Part shown: one piece after another, positions 1-10,956 of the stretch
How positions within the stretch are numbered: the first letter of the stretch is position 1
Layout: each line of letters starts with the position of its first letter
Assembly: GCF_001039355.2 (NCBI RefSeq)
Contig: NW_019773626.1
Span: 83,294-147,293, forward strand
Length of the DNA stretch: 64,000 nt
Reading direction: 5' to 3'
From: Lingula anatina
Taxonomy: Eukaryota > Brachiopoda > Lingulata > Lingulida > Lingulidae
Notes under the pieces: generated by a model
Database searches by the model: none
What the model saw: the letters and a program-made list of their open reading frames with translations, nothing else
What the model was told of the DNA's origin: nothing
Program-made: the position numbers and the translations under genes

Positions 1-77
1 CCAGGTGACACGGGGATTTACAATTATCCAATGACACCTCTCTCTGTGATAGTTAGCATTTTGTTCTTGTTTTGTAG

Positions 78-164
78 CTCGGGGTACTGTTCCTGGGAAT
101 ATGCTTCACGGCCAGCAGTTTACCTTTCTACCTTCTTTGGCATCGGTGCCGCTCCACACAATAA
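78..164 (+). CDS. Last exon of an upstream SLC43A3-like transporter gene (partial gene)
   Basis: The exon follows a TTTTGTAG acceptor and encodes 28 residues plus a TAA stop. It starts LGVLFLGICFTASSLPFY, a final membrane helix, and ends in a short basic cytosolic tail (WHRCRST). It has the same length and phase as the last exon of gene A (10870-10956) and is nearly identical to it. The rest of the gene must lie to the left of the window. A candidate AATAAA signal is at 378-383. Confidence 0.8.
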   Translation, partial: LGVLFLGICFTASSLPFYLLWHRCRSTQ

Positions 165-1799
165 CAACCACATGTACAGGACAGAAATTGTGGAACGGCG
201 CTGTAGTACGGATACAATGAAGTGGCAGTGGACTAGATCAAGACCAAGATCTAGATATTTTATTGAAGTCTCACCCATAAAAAAGATAAACACATTAAGA
301 ACAATAAAACATGGCAGTTCTATATAGAACTATGTGACTGAACATCCCCTAAAATATAAATGAAAACACTTTTCATAAATAAAATTTCTTCTTAATTCTT
401 TTTTTATTTTTATTTTTATTTATTTATTTATTTTTTTTAGGAAATATGAGGCTTCAATTTGTCAAAAAGTATTATTTGGGCTTTTTATTGTTGAAATCAG
501 ATGTACGTGTTTTTATACGAGATAATTACATGCATTAAATATTATTTTGCCTCGTTCAGATTTAAAGAAAAAGGGCAAAAACATGTACCTGTAGCACCTG
601 GAAGTTATTGTGTTAAAACCCCATGTCCCTTGCATAATTGATTAAAAGCAATCTCAGCTTCCGATTGCAGCAGAGGCGATCAGTTCTTTTCTCCTCCAGA
701 TGGCGCTAGTGTACGGTCTGGTTTGAAAACTTACAAACACTGCTCAGATCAGGGAATTATATCCGATATAATTCCCTGCTCAGATGGGGCGGAGAAGTGG
801 ACCATATACGGAATGCCTGTGATCTACATGATGTCATTTGTAGGTGGGTAAGCGTACGTGATTCGTTCACATTTGCCATTAAGTGGAATACAAATATAGG
901 CCGTATATTTTTATTTTATTTTTATTTTAATATTATATTGCCTCAAAGCTCTACAGCAATCTGTTTCGCTCTTTTCACTGTCATTCATCCACTAGACAGG
1001 GGAGAATATACGGGAAAGTCCAGTGTGATGACTTCATTCTGCTAACTTTTAGAGTACATGCAAATGACTGAATTCGTTGCATGCTGTTGACTCCATTGTA
1101 TACGTCCGAATCTAATATGTTACTGCCGAGGCCTATAGCTATAGTTACAGCTACCATATTCTGCTCACGCTTACTATAATAATTTACTACTAACAATTTT
1201 ATTGTGATACAAAACCCCAATGTTCGTCAGTGGAGACAACTCTCCAGAAATAAATTTAAAAAAAAACAAAAAAAAACAATCTAATTATTAAGTTGTTTTC
1301 TGCACTACAGTCGCAAGTTGTTTTCTGGAACTCGATTTTCTGTACTACAGCCATTGCAAAGTAACGATAAATACACAATGTACCTTTAAATTATTTTGGA
1401 AAAAATTGAATGCCACAGTGCAAGTCGTAAAGTATATATCTTCTTCATGGTGAGAGAGAAATATATTTCCTATTTGTACATGTATGATACAAACAATATC
1501 ATAAAAATCTTCCAAATGTAAACACCAGTGCTGAATAAATTAAGTTTGTTAAATGCTGTAAAACTATGAGCGTGCAGTTAAAATCGGGGCCATGTAACTG
1601 GACGTAAGCATTTTTTTAATCATATTGGTAAATGTACATGTATTTTACACGTTATTTCTTACATCAGTCTGCATAATTGCAAATGTGAAACACATGGCGA
1701 CCCCATGGCACTGAAGTACGTAGACTGTAAATATAAAAGAGGTCCTAAAACATTCGGTCAGTTTGCAGATGGCAAGGTGGAAGTTGATATGTGTTGTTT
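165..1799 (+). other. 3' flank of the upstream transporter gene, then AT-rich spacer
   Basis: Positions about 440-900 match the 3' flank of gene A (about 11200-11640), including the 'tattatttgggct' and 'cagatggcgct' stretches, so the duplication unit extended past the coding exons. Positions 900-1799 are AT-rich with no recognisable gene; the short frames here do not resemble the transporter. Confidence 0.6.
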
Positions 1800-3055
1800 T
1801 GTGTATTTTGAAGGCTTCTTTCAACTCTGTCACGTTATATGGATGGCCAGCCTTCATGTACATATTCATAAAGGGAATGTTTTAGTATTCATAGATGGAA
1901 TGTCGATTATGTAACCAGCGTTAGTTATAACTTGATGCGTTCTGATTGCAGTGGTATTGTTAACTACACGCAAGAAACAGTCGTAGAGGACCGCGTTCAG
2001 GGACGCAGGGACGAAGCGTAGGGAGGCGTGTGAGAGGCCGGTCGTTCAAGACGTGCATGTTCACCTATCTTAGTATCACACTTCTTATGTCTTCTGCTAA
2101 CACAATCACCCTTCCACCCAGGACAGGACGACAGCGAGAATAATCTTTCACTCTTTTGCTCTGTGTTGAAAACTGGGAGTTTTGCCGTACATTCGGCATT
2201 CGTGATATCTGCGTTAGTGAATTTCATAATCCGTTCTCAGAACTTGATTCTACTGACTAAATGTGAAAATGTTAATCTGTTATAACCTTCTTACCCTCAA
2301 CCAAGAGTTGCAGAAGCAAGATACGTTTTCGCTACTTTCCAATATATGTGTGGTAAGGCTGAGACCTACAATACTTTGAAAATGCACGTTGACAAATGGA
2401 TACATTGTATCATTAAAACAGTTGAATTACAGGTTTCCGTAAGAATATTTTAACAAGGCATTTGGAATACAAGTCATCATCAGTAGTTTGCTAACCCTTA
2501 TTGAATTAACAATATTTTTTTCTGAAACAAGCACAGTTTATGCAGTAACCCATTCTGGGTATGTATAACAACCATTGTTGGTATGGCATTGTGTGTTCAG
2601 TAAGGATGGAGTAAGAATACAATAGGTTATGCTTAAAGCGTGTGACTTCATCGTTGTACTTTATTATCCAATATACTTGACGATAGGCTTTCTGTTGTTT
2701 GGAAGGAAGTGTGGAAATAATACCTTAGAGTACATGTTGACTGTGGAAAACGAATGGCAAAATTCAAAATTAAAATAAATTATTTTGATAAGTTATACCT
2801 TTGACTAAATTACCATTTTTTTTTGGGGGGAGGGCATATTATAAATGTAATTTTTTTTACATGAAAGCACAGTCAATGAGACGACATTTACAGTAAAATT
2901 GTCAATTAATATTTTTATTCTCATTTATTTATTTATTCATTTATTTATTTATCATCGTTTCATTTTATTTCATTTTTGCAGTTGGGAGTACTGTTCCTTG
3001 GAATATGCTTTATTGCCAGCGGTTTGCCTTTCTACATTTTTGGCATCAGTGTTGT
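1800..3055 (+). pseudogene. Decayed SLC43A3-like gene copy
   Basis: Pieces of five exons appear in the right order. Exon 1-like is 1810-1998 (keeps the GWPAFMYIF region, then a frameshift and stop), exon 4-like 2042-2141, exon 7-like about 2143-2226, exon 8-like 2433-2558 with intact AG and GT borders, and exon 9-like 2982-3052. Exons 2, 3, 5 and 6 are missing. The exon 1, 4 and 7 pieces lie almost directly against each other, whereas the exon 8 and 9 pieces are still separated by intron-like sequence. Exon 8-like is 126 nt against 124 nt in genes A and B, and exon 9-like is one base short before the usual stop, so both are frameshifted. It cannot encode a full transporter. Confidence 0.8.
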
Positions 3056-3157
3056 TAATAATAATAATAATAATAATCTTTATTGGAAAATCGCAAACCG
3101 AAGGTTGAAGTTATACAATTATGTAATTTATTTATTTATTTAAATGATTTTTTTATT

Positions 3158-3437
3158 CAAGTCAGAGAAGCTTGGTCATTTCTGCACTGGTGCACTATGT
3201 AGACGGTCTCACCTCCCTGGGGAGGATACAGCTCGGCTGACATAGTAGGCGCTTAGAGCTAATACATCATTTCTGCAATGCCTGACCAAGCCCCTGCTTC
3301 AACCCCTTAGTGCTGAGTGCCAAGCGGGGAGACAGCAGATACCGTTTATAAAGGACTGGTATGTCCCCGGACGGGTTTTGAACTCACGTCCTCCCGCTCC
3401 GGAGGCGGACACTCTAATCACAAGGCCATCCGGTCGG
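3158..3437 (-). mobile_element. tRNA-derived SINE
   Basis: Read on the minus strand, about 3437-3365 looks like a tRNA head. There is an A-box-like stretch (TGGCCTTGTGATTAGAGTG), a CCTCC/GGAGG anticodon-like stem and a B-box-like GAGTTCAAAACCC. A body of about 200 bp follows and ends near T/A-rich sequence at 3120-3160. I read it as a SINE rather than a tRNA gene because the B-box is imperfect and the body is fused directly to the head. I could not assign the family. Confidence 0.55.
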
Positions 3438-3970
3438 TCTTGTTCCACGGGGTCTCTCAGCTATGCACGGTGTAGTGGCAGGAGTACCTCCAGCTAAAAG
3501 TGACCACTCAGCTTTACGTCTTACACCACTACACGTCACTTCCGGCACAATTCTCACCAATGCTGATCTCCTCAGGTACCCCTTACTCACACTGATATGA
3601 AGAGGAAAGCCAGACATGCTAATCGTTGTCTGTATAAATGTAATGAAGTGCAGAGTCCCTAGCCCCTAGGTAGCTACTATCATCATACTGATGTCTCATA
3701 ATTTTATTAACGGCTTCACTTCTCCGGGCCACCGTTGTCAAAAACATAGCAAATGTGCTTGCTTCAAAGTACCTTACACAATATATATATATCAAGAGTG
3801 AGTTTTCTGTTATCATTGAAACGCTGTACTTTTTCCAGCCAGGTCACGTATGTGAGCAAATACATTAGCACTCGGCCTTGCGCTTATCGCCTCGACATTC
3901 ACCTGACCCTTGCCTTAAAGTCCAGGCCCTTGTACTCCATCTAAACCGTATGTTTGCTGTACATGACAGT
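3438..3970 (+). other. Sequence upstream of gene A
   Basis: This should hold the 5' UTR and promoter of gene A, but I see no unambiguous promoter element. An in-frame upstream ATG exists at 3950. I prefer 3971 because it aligns with the only possible ATG of gene B. Confidence 0.4.
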
Positions 3971-4338
3971 ATGGCGGCCGGTGCTTGTTGGAAACTATTC
4001 TGTGTCGTACTTGGTATCTTAGAGGCTGCTGTCTACTCTGTCACGTTATACGGATGGCCAGCCTTCATGTACATATTCATAGAGGAAGGGTTTTATTATT
4101 CCCGTTGTGACTTCGATACTGTTACAAATGCTACTTATAACATGACGAGTGCTGATTGTTCTGGCCTTGGCAACTGCACACAAGACACAACCGGAGAGGA
4201 CCATGTTCAAAAGTGCACCGAGCAAGAAGAAATGCTCAACCTGGTTTACACAATCGCTATTGTCAGTTTAGTGGCACTTATTTTACTTGGTTATGCCTAT
4301 GATCACTATGGAACAGTCTGTTTGAGGATCATATCTAT
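3971..4338 (+). CDS. Gene A exon 1
   Basis: Encodes the N-terminus, helices 1-2 and the first extracellular loop with NAT, NMT and NCT glycosylation sites. It ends with two bases of a codon at a GTAAGT donor (4339). The 368-nt length is identical in gene B. Confidence 0.85.
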
Positions 4339-5744
4339 GTAAGTAGCGTCACATTTCATTGAAGCAGTTGCTACGCGTGGCTTGCTGAACGAATTTTGGT
4401 AAAAAACGATGTAATACTATAGTTAATTAGCACGTTTTTATGCTTTTAACAACGGTAAAGAAGGGCTAATTACTCTCATGGCGATATATAATGTCAAGTT
4501 TATATAACACAACAAAAGAGCACTGTTTCAATTGACTATTGCCATAGCCATTACGTTAATTAATTCTTCGTCTTGCTTTAAATGACCTCTGTGTTCTCTA
4601 ATGTAAACATGAGTGTCGCGACACGTGCATTCTTAACGGAGGGGTTAATTCAGAGAATATATGTTGTTACCATGTATGTCTAATTAATCAAGATGTTAAA
4701 CCCCACCGCTTGGTTTGAATGTTTTATTGATAATTTAACCAGTACATTTGTTCATTATGTAAACTTATATACGTGTTCAGTCACAAACTGGCAACATAAT
4801 TACCAACTAAAAAAGGACTGAGAGCGCAGACCTCCGCCAGGACAGCAATTTTTTTTTGTTATTATTGATTATTGATTGATTATCGATGCTGATCACCACC
4901 AAAAACTAATAATCTGTTCCCTGGCCCACTTCTGACAGTTCCTGAAAATTTCATCAAAATCGGTCCATAACATTTTGAGTTATGTTGATGACAGACAGGC
5001 AGAAAGACAGACAAACAAACAAGGGTGAAAACATAACCTCCTTGTCGGAGGTAATTAGAGAATAGTAATGCACCAGTGGTATTGTTGTTAATATATAGTA
5101 ATACATAATACTGTGCAAGGTCATGATCATCTATGTGCCAGTGCAGAAATATAAATTAAATCAAAATTTATTCTTGGCGTTTTCTTTCAGATGCATGTGT
5201 GTTGGTGGAGTTATCCTGATGGCGTTGACTGAGAAAGGTACATGTATATATATAGACGATTTTACGGAAGGGTGGGTTATGGTGTTAATTAGGAGTACAG
5301 GGGGTAGTAAAGATACGACATTGATGATGAGGTCCAACTATCCACATTCTGAGCCCCTCAGGTCTGTTGTTTTATATTCACGACGTTCAGGGAAGTTGAG
5401 AATCGTGATTTAATGCTGTGCACGAAAAAATAAATAGATAAGTAAAAAAACAAGCAAAATTTTATAACCATTAAATTATTTTATAATCAGAGACAATGAA
5501 CATCTTCACTTTTAACAGGGACAGAAGGGCTGTTATTCCCTGGGGCTGTATTTCATTTAATGGGAGGCTACCAGTTGGCTATAACTGACGTCCAGGTGGC
5601 CGTATTGTTTCCTAAGCTAAAGGCGACACTCATCTGCCTGATTTCTGGTGCCATAGACGTTAGCGGTTTTGTCCCTATTTTGCTGAAGGTAATTAATGCA
5701 CCACCTACCTTGGTGCGAGCGTGCTCTCTCTCTCTCTCTCTCTC

Positions 5745-5795
<51 letters not shown>

Positions 5796-7632
5796 GATAA
5801 GAATTAAGGCCAGAAATGCGCAGCATTCACGCGATACGCGAGGGCGCTACAGTAGGGCTTCACGTGACTCAACTAGCCAATCACAGCACAACAATGGCAT
5901 CGCACACAGACTCTATGATAAGTGCTCGAGGAGCAGCCCATTGTCAAGTAGTGTTACAGGTAGTTCATTGTAACAAGCGTCTGACATGTGCAGAGTACTT
6001 TATTGTAATATATATTGTTCTTATTGTTACATTATTAAATCTAACTCTGTATCCAAGTAGTAACTATACTGTACCAAGTCAGATACTGATGATGCGTGCA
6101 GAGGTCATATATTCCAGAATAAGCCTTATTACCACTAATGTATAACTTTTATTTTTGTTTAATATGTTATTCATGAAAGAGTTCATGAAAGATTATTTTA
6201 AGTTGTTAAATCGTAATCTTATTCTTTTTATATTCAAATAAATGAATAATTTGGGTAAAATTGGTCTTCCACTTCTTTTTTCCATTTTTCCTTTACTACA
6301 AGATTATTTTGGAACCGTTGCAGCATTGAAAATTAAAATAAATAGCAATCTGAAAGAAGAGTTTTGCATAATTACTAAATGATGATATAAATTTTGGATT
6401 AAGAGTATAATTAAATAGTGATATTGTCAGTCAATATATGCAGAATCTGATAATATGATTGAAAATACTGATTGAATTCTTGGCCTTGCACTGGGCAGTT
6501 TTACATTTGTGTCCTTTTTTTGGACTCCATATTACAGTGGTAAAAGTTCCACAATTGTCATGAAAGTTTTTAATCAGACTCTGTATGGTGCTGCCATCTA
6601 CTGGTGCTATCGGCAACGAATTAGTTTGCCTTTGTTTCTGAGTAAATCACCGTCTAAAATCACTATTTCTGAAAATATTTGCGTTTTGCTGATGGAAAGC
6701 TAGGCAATGCACGGCAAACATCTTAGTACGTGTGTACAACAGATTTTTTTAACCCTAGCGATATTTGGCCAGGAGTTGCTTAAAGCATAGCACAGCGTTG
6801 CTGTCTATCGGCATTAGGCCGTTAGTTTCAATTATCACGAATTACCCACGAATCGCGAACCCATTCATTTTCCTATGGAAATCTAGCAACTCATTAAAAA
6901 TGCACGCATGCGCAGTGGGCTAGACGTGACGCCATGCATCGCATTTCTGGGGATGGTTCGTGTGCGTGTTTGTCTCAAAAATATTCCGAAACTTGTGAAT
7001 TATTTAGGCAAACAATGAGTCGACCAGCCAAGCGACTTTTTGGGGGTCTTCATTTCATTCAGTGAAATATTTTTATCAAAGGCTATGATGAATATTAATA
7101 TTGTAGCTGACTGAATTATTCACCTCGTTTGCCGTTTACTAACCGGTTTAGACTGGCAACATATGTAAGTTGTATTGCTTGCTGACTTGTATTACCACTT
7201 TCTGTCTCTGAATACTTAAATATAGGTTTATTGTAATTAAATTGTAGATGGCGTACCAGGCAGGAGTGTCGTACAAGATGTGCATGTTCACATTTGCCGG
7301 TATCATACTTCTAATATCTTCTGTGAACACAATCACCCTTCCACCTAGACAGGATGACGACGGGAACGACATTGACGCTGCTTGTTATCTAAAGATTCTC
7401 AAAAGGCACAGATCCGCCGAAGTCTCTTCCAAACCTAGCACGGTACGTTTTGCTTATGGCAACGAAGCGTACGATCAAAATAGCGTGAATAAATCTTCTA
7501 CAAACACACAATTTGGTGAGTATCAAATTATAGAAGAATATCGATTAAACTGAACATACGCACTGTTCATGGTCCTATACACGAAAAGCTTAAATTAGGG
7601 GTACTGATCAATGTTTAGAACCAACCCAAAGT

Positions 7633-7667
<35 letters not shown>

Positions 7668-10600
7668 TTGGCAACGCATCATACCTTTTTTGTGAAAAAA
7701 AACCGTAATTAATTACCAGGCTGCACCACCAATCAAAATGACAATAGCTTTAATATTTACTAGGAGGCAAGCTTTCCTCTTATTCATCAAGGAGGGTTTC
7801 TCTGTCACCAAGTAGATAGGGACGCAATCCTGGAGAAAGCCCATGACAAAAATAACCATCATGCTGTAAGCATTAACACCAGTGATCAACAAGTGAAAAA
7901 TGGCGAACACAGAAAAACGAGTATTGATCAAAGTGACCTGATGGTCCGCGAAGAAGAAAACCCCGACAGCAACGATGTCGACGACAACACTTACACCAGT
8001 TTACTGCATGGAACGCTACTGCTCATCAAAAGGCCAACATTTTGGTTGCTGCTGTTCTGGTTCATATGCCAGGATACCATCATTGTCACATACCAAGGTT
8101 GTTTTTACGCGATCATCAATTACTACGGAAACAATGTCAAAAGTACAGGTAAGATATTCATGTGTGTTTTTTTTATCATATCTATCTTAAAGCACAGCGA
8201 AGGTGGCATAAATTGGGCATTATTGAATGACAAGAATGAAACATGCCCTTCTAAGTGTCTACAAGCCCAACACTTGGCTTTGTTTAGTTCAAAGTGTTCT
8301 GCTGTGATTTATAAATATACCTTTAAAGTAAGGAAAGAAAATAATATGAATAGTTCCCAAAAGAATTTGTTTCGAATCACTTGCCTAATTCCTAAAACGG
8401 GTGATCATACACGTAACGTTCCAGGTAATTCTCTCTTCAAACGATTCTCATTAATCTTACTTTCGTTGAGAGAATAAACCTAAACGTTTTAAAACCTGGG
8501 AGGGATAACGTTACAGCAACCCAGCAAAGGACCTCGGTAACTGACTCGATGATGTGAGCTTCAGAAGTTTCGACAAAAAATCCTCTTAAGTACAGATGTT
8601 CATTTTTCTGCCTTAAGCTATACACAAGAGACAATATAAAAACGTTTCAACTAACCTTATTATATTACAGTTAGTATGTACACGGACGTGTATTCCTGGT
8701 TTCAAGTGGGTTCTCTGTTCTGGGCCTTACCTACTGGTTTGATGCTAGACAAACTAATTGCCAGTTCAGCAAAAGAAGGTAATTAATTGCTCTCTCTCTT
8801 TTTCTATCTCTCTCTCCACTAGTATATATATATATGTCAAAGGCCCTGACCAAATCTAGACCCATGCATAAAAAGCCCAGACCCCATGTTTATTACACCC
8901 TGGCTGGGCCCATTCTTTATGGTGTCTTTGCATTGTTAACAGCATAACGGGCAAGTTAAATGACCAAGTTAATAGGCCAAGCTGCCAGTTTGTTTGTGTA
9001 TGTGCAGGGGATGTCTAAGATCAAAGCACAAATGAAGCCCACCTTTAATTTAACATTTCTTTAGTAAATGTTATTTAATCAATCTACATGTCTTTTCTTT
9101 AAACATTAAACATCTTTAAAAGTATCATCCTCTGATGTATTTTACAAATCACAGTTAATGAAATACAAGTATAACTTATTTCCCACACCTGTAAGTATCA
9201 TAATATGTGCCTTAATCTAAGACATCCCCTGCACATGCCATACAAACAAACCGGCAGCTTGGCCAATTAACTTGGTCATTTAACTTGCCCATTATGCCGT
9301 TAACAATGCAAAGACACCATAGAGAATGGGTCCAGCCAGGGTGTAATAAACATGGGGTCTGGGCTTTTTATGCATAGGACTAGATTTGATCCGGGTATTT
9401 GACATATATGTATCTTAGATCAATGTCTCTATCTATATGTCTATCTGTAATACTCCTATATATCTCTGGCTTCAACAATTTCANGCAAAGACACCATAAA
9501 GAATGGGCCCAGCCAGGGTGTAATAAACATGGGGTCTGGGCTTTTTATGCATAGGACTAGATTTGATCCGGGTATTTGACATATATGTATCTTAGATCAA
9601 TGTCTCTATCTATATGTCTATCTGTAATACTCCTATATATCTCTGGCTTCAACAATTTCAGTTGGTAATGGATATGCTATACTGAACTTGTGCATAGTAT
9701 TAAGAAGCAAATATATGATTCAAGTAAAAATGTTATTTTCAATTCAATTTCAATTTATTTCCGCACTAGTACATTATTATATACTCAATTTATATATTAT
9801 ATATTCAACTTATTTGTGCACTGGTACATTATTATATACTCAATTTATATATTATATATTCAAATTATTTCTGCACTGGTACATTATTATATACTCAATT
9901 TATATATTATATATTCAAATTATTTCTGTACTGGTACATTATTACATACTTCAGCACATTACTATATACTTCAGACAAAGAGCGATGCTTCATGGTTCCA
10001 CTATCCCTGGCGATTTTGGTTGGCATCGTAGTATCCATTGCGTGCATTATCCCAGTTATTGAGATGCACTTTGTGGCTATTTTCTTTCATTCTGTATTGA
10101 AAACCGGGAGTTACGCTGTGCATTTGGCCTTCGTTGCATCTGTGTAAGTAAATATGGTTATGCTTTCGAAGTACTTGATTGTACTTGGTTATACGAACTT
10201 CATTTTTTTGTGTCGTGAAGTTCTTTATTCTCTCACCAAAAGTGACTGTTTACATTTGTTTAATTTATCAACTAATTATAGTTAAGGTAAATAAATAAAA
10301 AGTGGGACTTTGCATTCGTATCGTTCAAATTATACTAGGTTTCCAAAGGAACATTTTGGGAAGGCATATGGAATACAAAATACCGTTGGTAGTTTGGTGA
10401 ACTTTATTAATATACCAATATTCTCCTGGTACAAGTACGACCTGGAAAGTGACCCCCTTTGGGTATGTATAAAATTTATTGTATACATATAGACATTCTA
10501 TTATGTATTCAAATAAGGAACAGAAGGAGATTTAACATAATGTCGAATCGTTCTACTAAATTATTCAATCATGATAGGCTATTGGCTGTTTTGTTATTAA

Positions 10601-10956
10601 TATTTATTTATTTATTCATTATTTTATTTTATTTATTTATTTGTGAAGAGGTATTGGTATGTGGAGTAGTAAATGTTGAGGTATTTAAACTACAAATCCA
10701 CAGTAAAGCTTAAAAATAATTTGTCCAGTCTACAGTTACCGAAATTTGTGAGGATTATATAATTTTAAAAAAATGTATTTCCCATGGCATTGCCATCGAC
10801 ATGACACATATTTACAGTAATTTAATGGCACCATTTTATGATAGTTAGCATTTTCTTCTTGTTTTGTAGCTTGGAGTACTGTTCCTGGGAATATGCTTCA
10901 CGGCCAGCAGTTTGCCTTTCTACCTTCTTTGGCGTCGGTGTCGCTCCACAGAATAA
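3971..10956 (+). CDS. SLC43A3-like membrane transporter, gene A (nine coding exons)
   Basis: The nine exons listed separately join in phase to a predicted 558-residue protein. Landmarks of the SLC43 branch of the major facilitator superfamily are present: the GWPAF motif near residue 28 after the first helix, an extracellular loop with Asn-X-Ser/Thr sites, a GYAYDHYGT loop in the place of MFS motif A, a long hydrophilic central loop, and FPKEHFGK before the last helices. The FPxEHFGK form resembles vertebrate SLC43A3 (a facilitative purine nucleobase transporter) more than SLC43A1/A2 (large neutral amino acids), as I recall those sequences. The substrate here is inferred, not shown. The length fits the family (roughly 490-570 aa). 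It lies head-to-tail with gene B and two partial copies. The start of exon 5 is the least certain junction. Confidence 0.87.
4830..5052. mobile_element. Interspersed repeat with inverted ACCTCCG ends
   Basis: In intron 1 of gene A. The left end reads ACCTCCGCCA and the right end CCTTGTCGGAGGT, an imperfect inverted pair. The interior has the 'aaaatttcatcaaaatcggtcc' theme and a run of GACAGACAG/CAAACAAA, as in widespread short interspersed elements of aquatic animals. The class (SINE or MITE) is not resolved. Confidence 0.5.
5191..5237 (+). CDS. Gene A exon 2
   Basis: A 47-nt exon between TTTCTTTCAG and GTACATG, coding CMCVGGVILMALTEK (helix 3). Gene B has an exon of identical length. Confidence 0.8.
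5519..5688 (+). CDS. Gene A exon 3
   Basis: Follows TTTTAACAG and ends at GTAATT in phase 0. Encodes the segment GGYQLAITDVQVAVLFPKLK to GFVPILLK, aligned with the SLC43 segment that carries TNLQIGNLFG in SLC43A3. Confidence 0.85.
5724..5793. repeat. Compound (CT)n(CA)n microsatellite
   Basis: A CT run (5724-5748) is followed by a CA run (5750-5793), just after the exon 3 donor of gene A. Confidence 0.95.
5800..7247 (+). other. Intron 3 of gene A, remaining part
   Basis: AT-rich intron with short GC-richer patches (about 5810-5960 and 6770-7060). No exon-like frame with splice sites was found. Confidence 0.5.
7248..7515 (+). CDS. Gene A exon 4
   Basis: Begins ATGGCGTACCAGG after ATTGTAG; the ATG is internal, not a start. 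Encodes AYQAGVSYK, a helix (FAGIILLISS) and the LPPRQDDDG turn, then the first half of the hydrophilic central loop. Donor GTGAG after phase 1. The 268-nt length is identical in gene B. Confidence 0.85.
7628..7669. repeat. (TTTA)n microsatellite
   Basis: About ten TTTA units in intron 4 of gene A. Confidence 0.9.
7813..8148 (+). CDS. Gene A exon 5 (5' border uncertain)
   Basis: The 3' half is certain: SDLMVREEENPDS and LKRPTFWLLLFW-like helix sequence to KSTG, donor GTAAGA. The exon must start with two bases of a split codon. The best fit is the acceptor TTTCTCTGTCACCAAG at 7812, giving 336 nt against 357 in gene B. AG sites at 7839 and 7893 also keep the frame, but their pyrimidine tracts are weaker. 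Sequence before about 7910 does not align well with gene B. Confidence 0.6.
8671..8778 (+). CDS. Gene A exon 6
   Basis: Follows TATATTACAG and ends at GTAATT. Encodes VSMYTDVYSWFQVGSLFWAL and GLMLDKL, aligned with VSTYTNAF and GLLMDRL of SLC43A3. The 108-nt length is identical in gene B. Confidence 0.87.
8833..9408. mobile_element. MITE with long (about 200 bp) terminal inverted repeats
   Basis: The left arm begins TATGTCAAAGGCCCTGACC and the right arm ends GGTATTTGACATA. Matching arm sequence includes 'catggggtctgggcttttta', 'gggcaagttaaatgaccaag' and 'gcaggggatgtctaaga'. TA-type ends are possible, but the flank is itself TA-rich. It lies in intron 6 of gene A and encodes no protein. Confidence 0.75.
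9308..9660 (+). repeat. 176-bp direct repeat split by a single N (probable assembly artefact)
   Basis: 9308-9483 and 9485-9660 are nearly identical (only a few substitutions seen) and meet at one N (9484). This is the expected trace of two contig ends that overlap but were not merged. Confidence 0.85.
9735..9974 (+). repeat. 55-bp tandem repeat running into the exon 7 acceptor
   Basis: GTACATTATTA recurs at 9769, 9824, 9879 and 9934, exactly 55 bp apart. The last unit carries TACTTCAG twice (ending about 9954 and 9974). The second is the acceptor of exon 7. Confidence 0.85.
9975..10143 (+). CDS. Gene A exon 7
   Basis: Encodes KERCFMVPLSLAILVGIVVS and a second helix to AVHLAFVASV. Donor GTAAGT, phase 2. 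The 169-nt length is identical in gene B. Confidence 0.85.
10339..10462 (+). CDS. Gene A exon 8
   Basis: Encodes FPKEHFGKAYG, the strongest family signature, then IPIFSWYKYDLESDPLW. Acceptor TATACTAG, donor GTATGT. 124 nt, as in gene B. Confidence 0.9.
10870..10956 (+). CDS. Gene A exon 9 (last)
   Basis: Acceptor TTGTTTTGTAG. Encodes the final helix and a basic tail WRRCRSTE, ending TAA at 10954-10956. Confidence 0.87.
   Translation, partial: LGVLFLGICFTASSLPFYLLWRRCRSTE

Noticed and set aside
3365-3437. Possible tRNA gene (minus strand)
   Set aside because: A and B boxes are present but the T-arm and acceptor pairing are imperfect and the sequence is fused to a repeat body, so SINE is preferred.
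7713-7931. Minus-strand frame with hydrophobic stretches (FAIFHLLITGVNAY...)
   Set aside because: It lies antisense to the probable exon 5 of gene A and has no splice context or family match that I can name.
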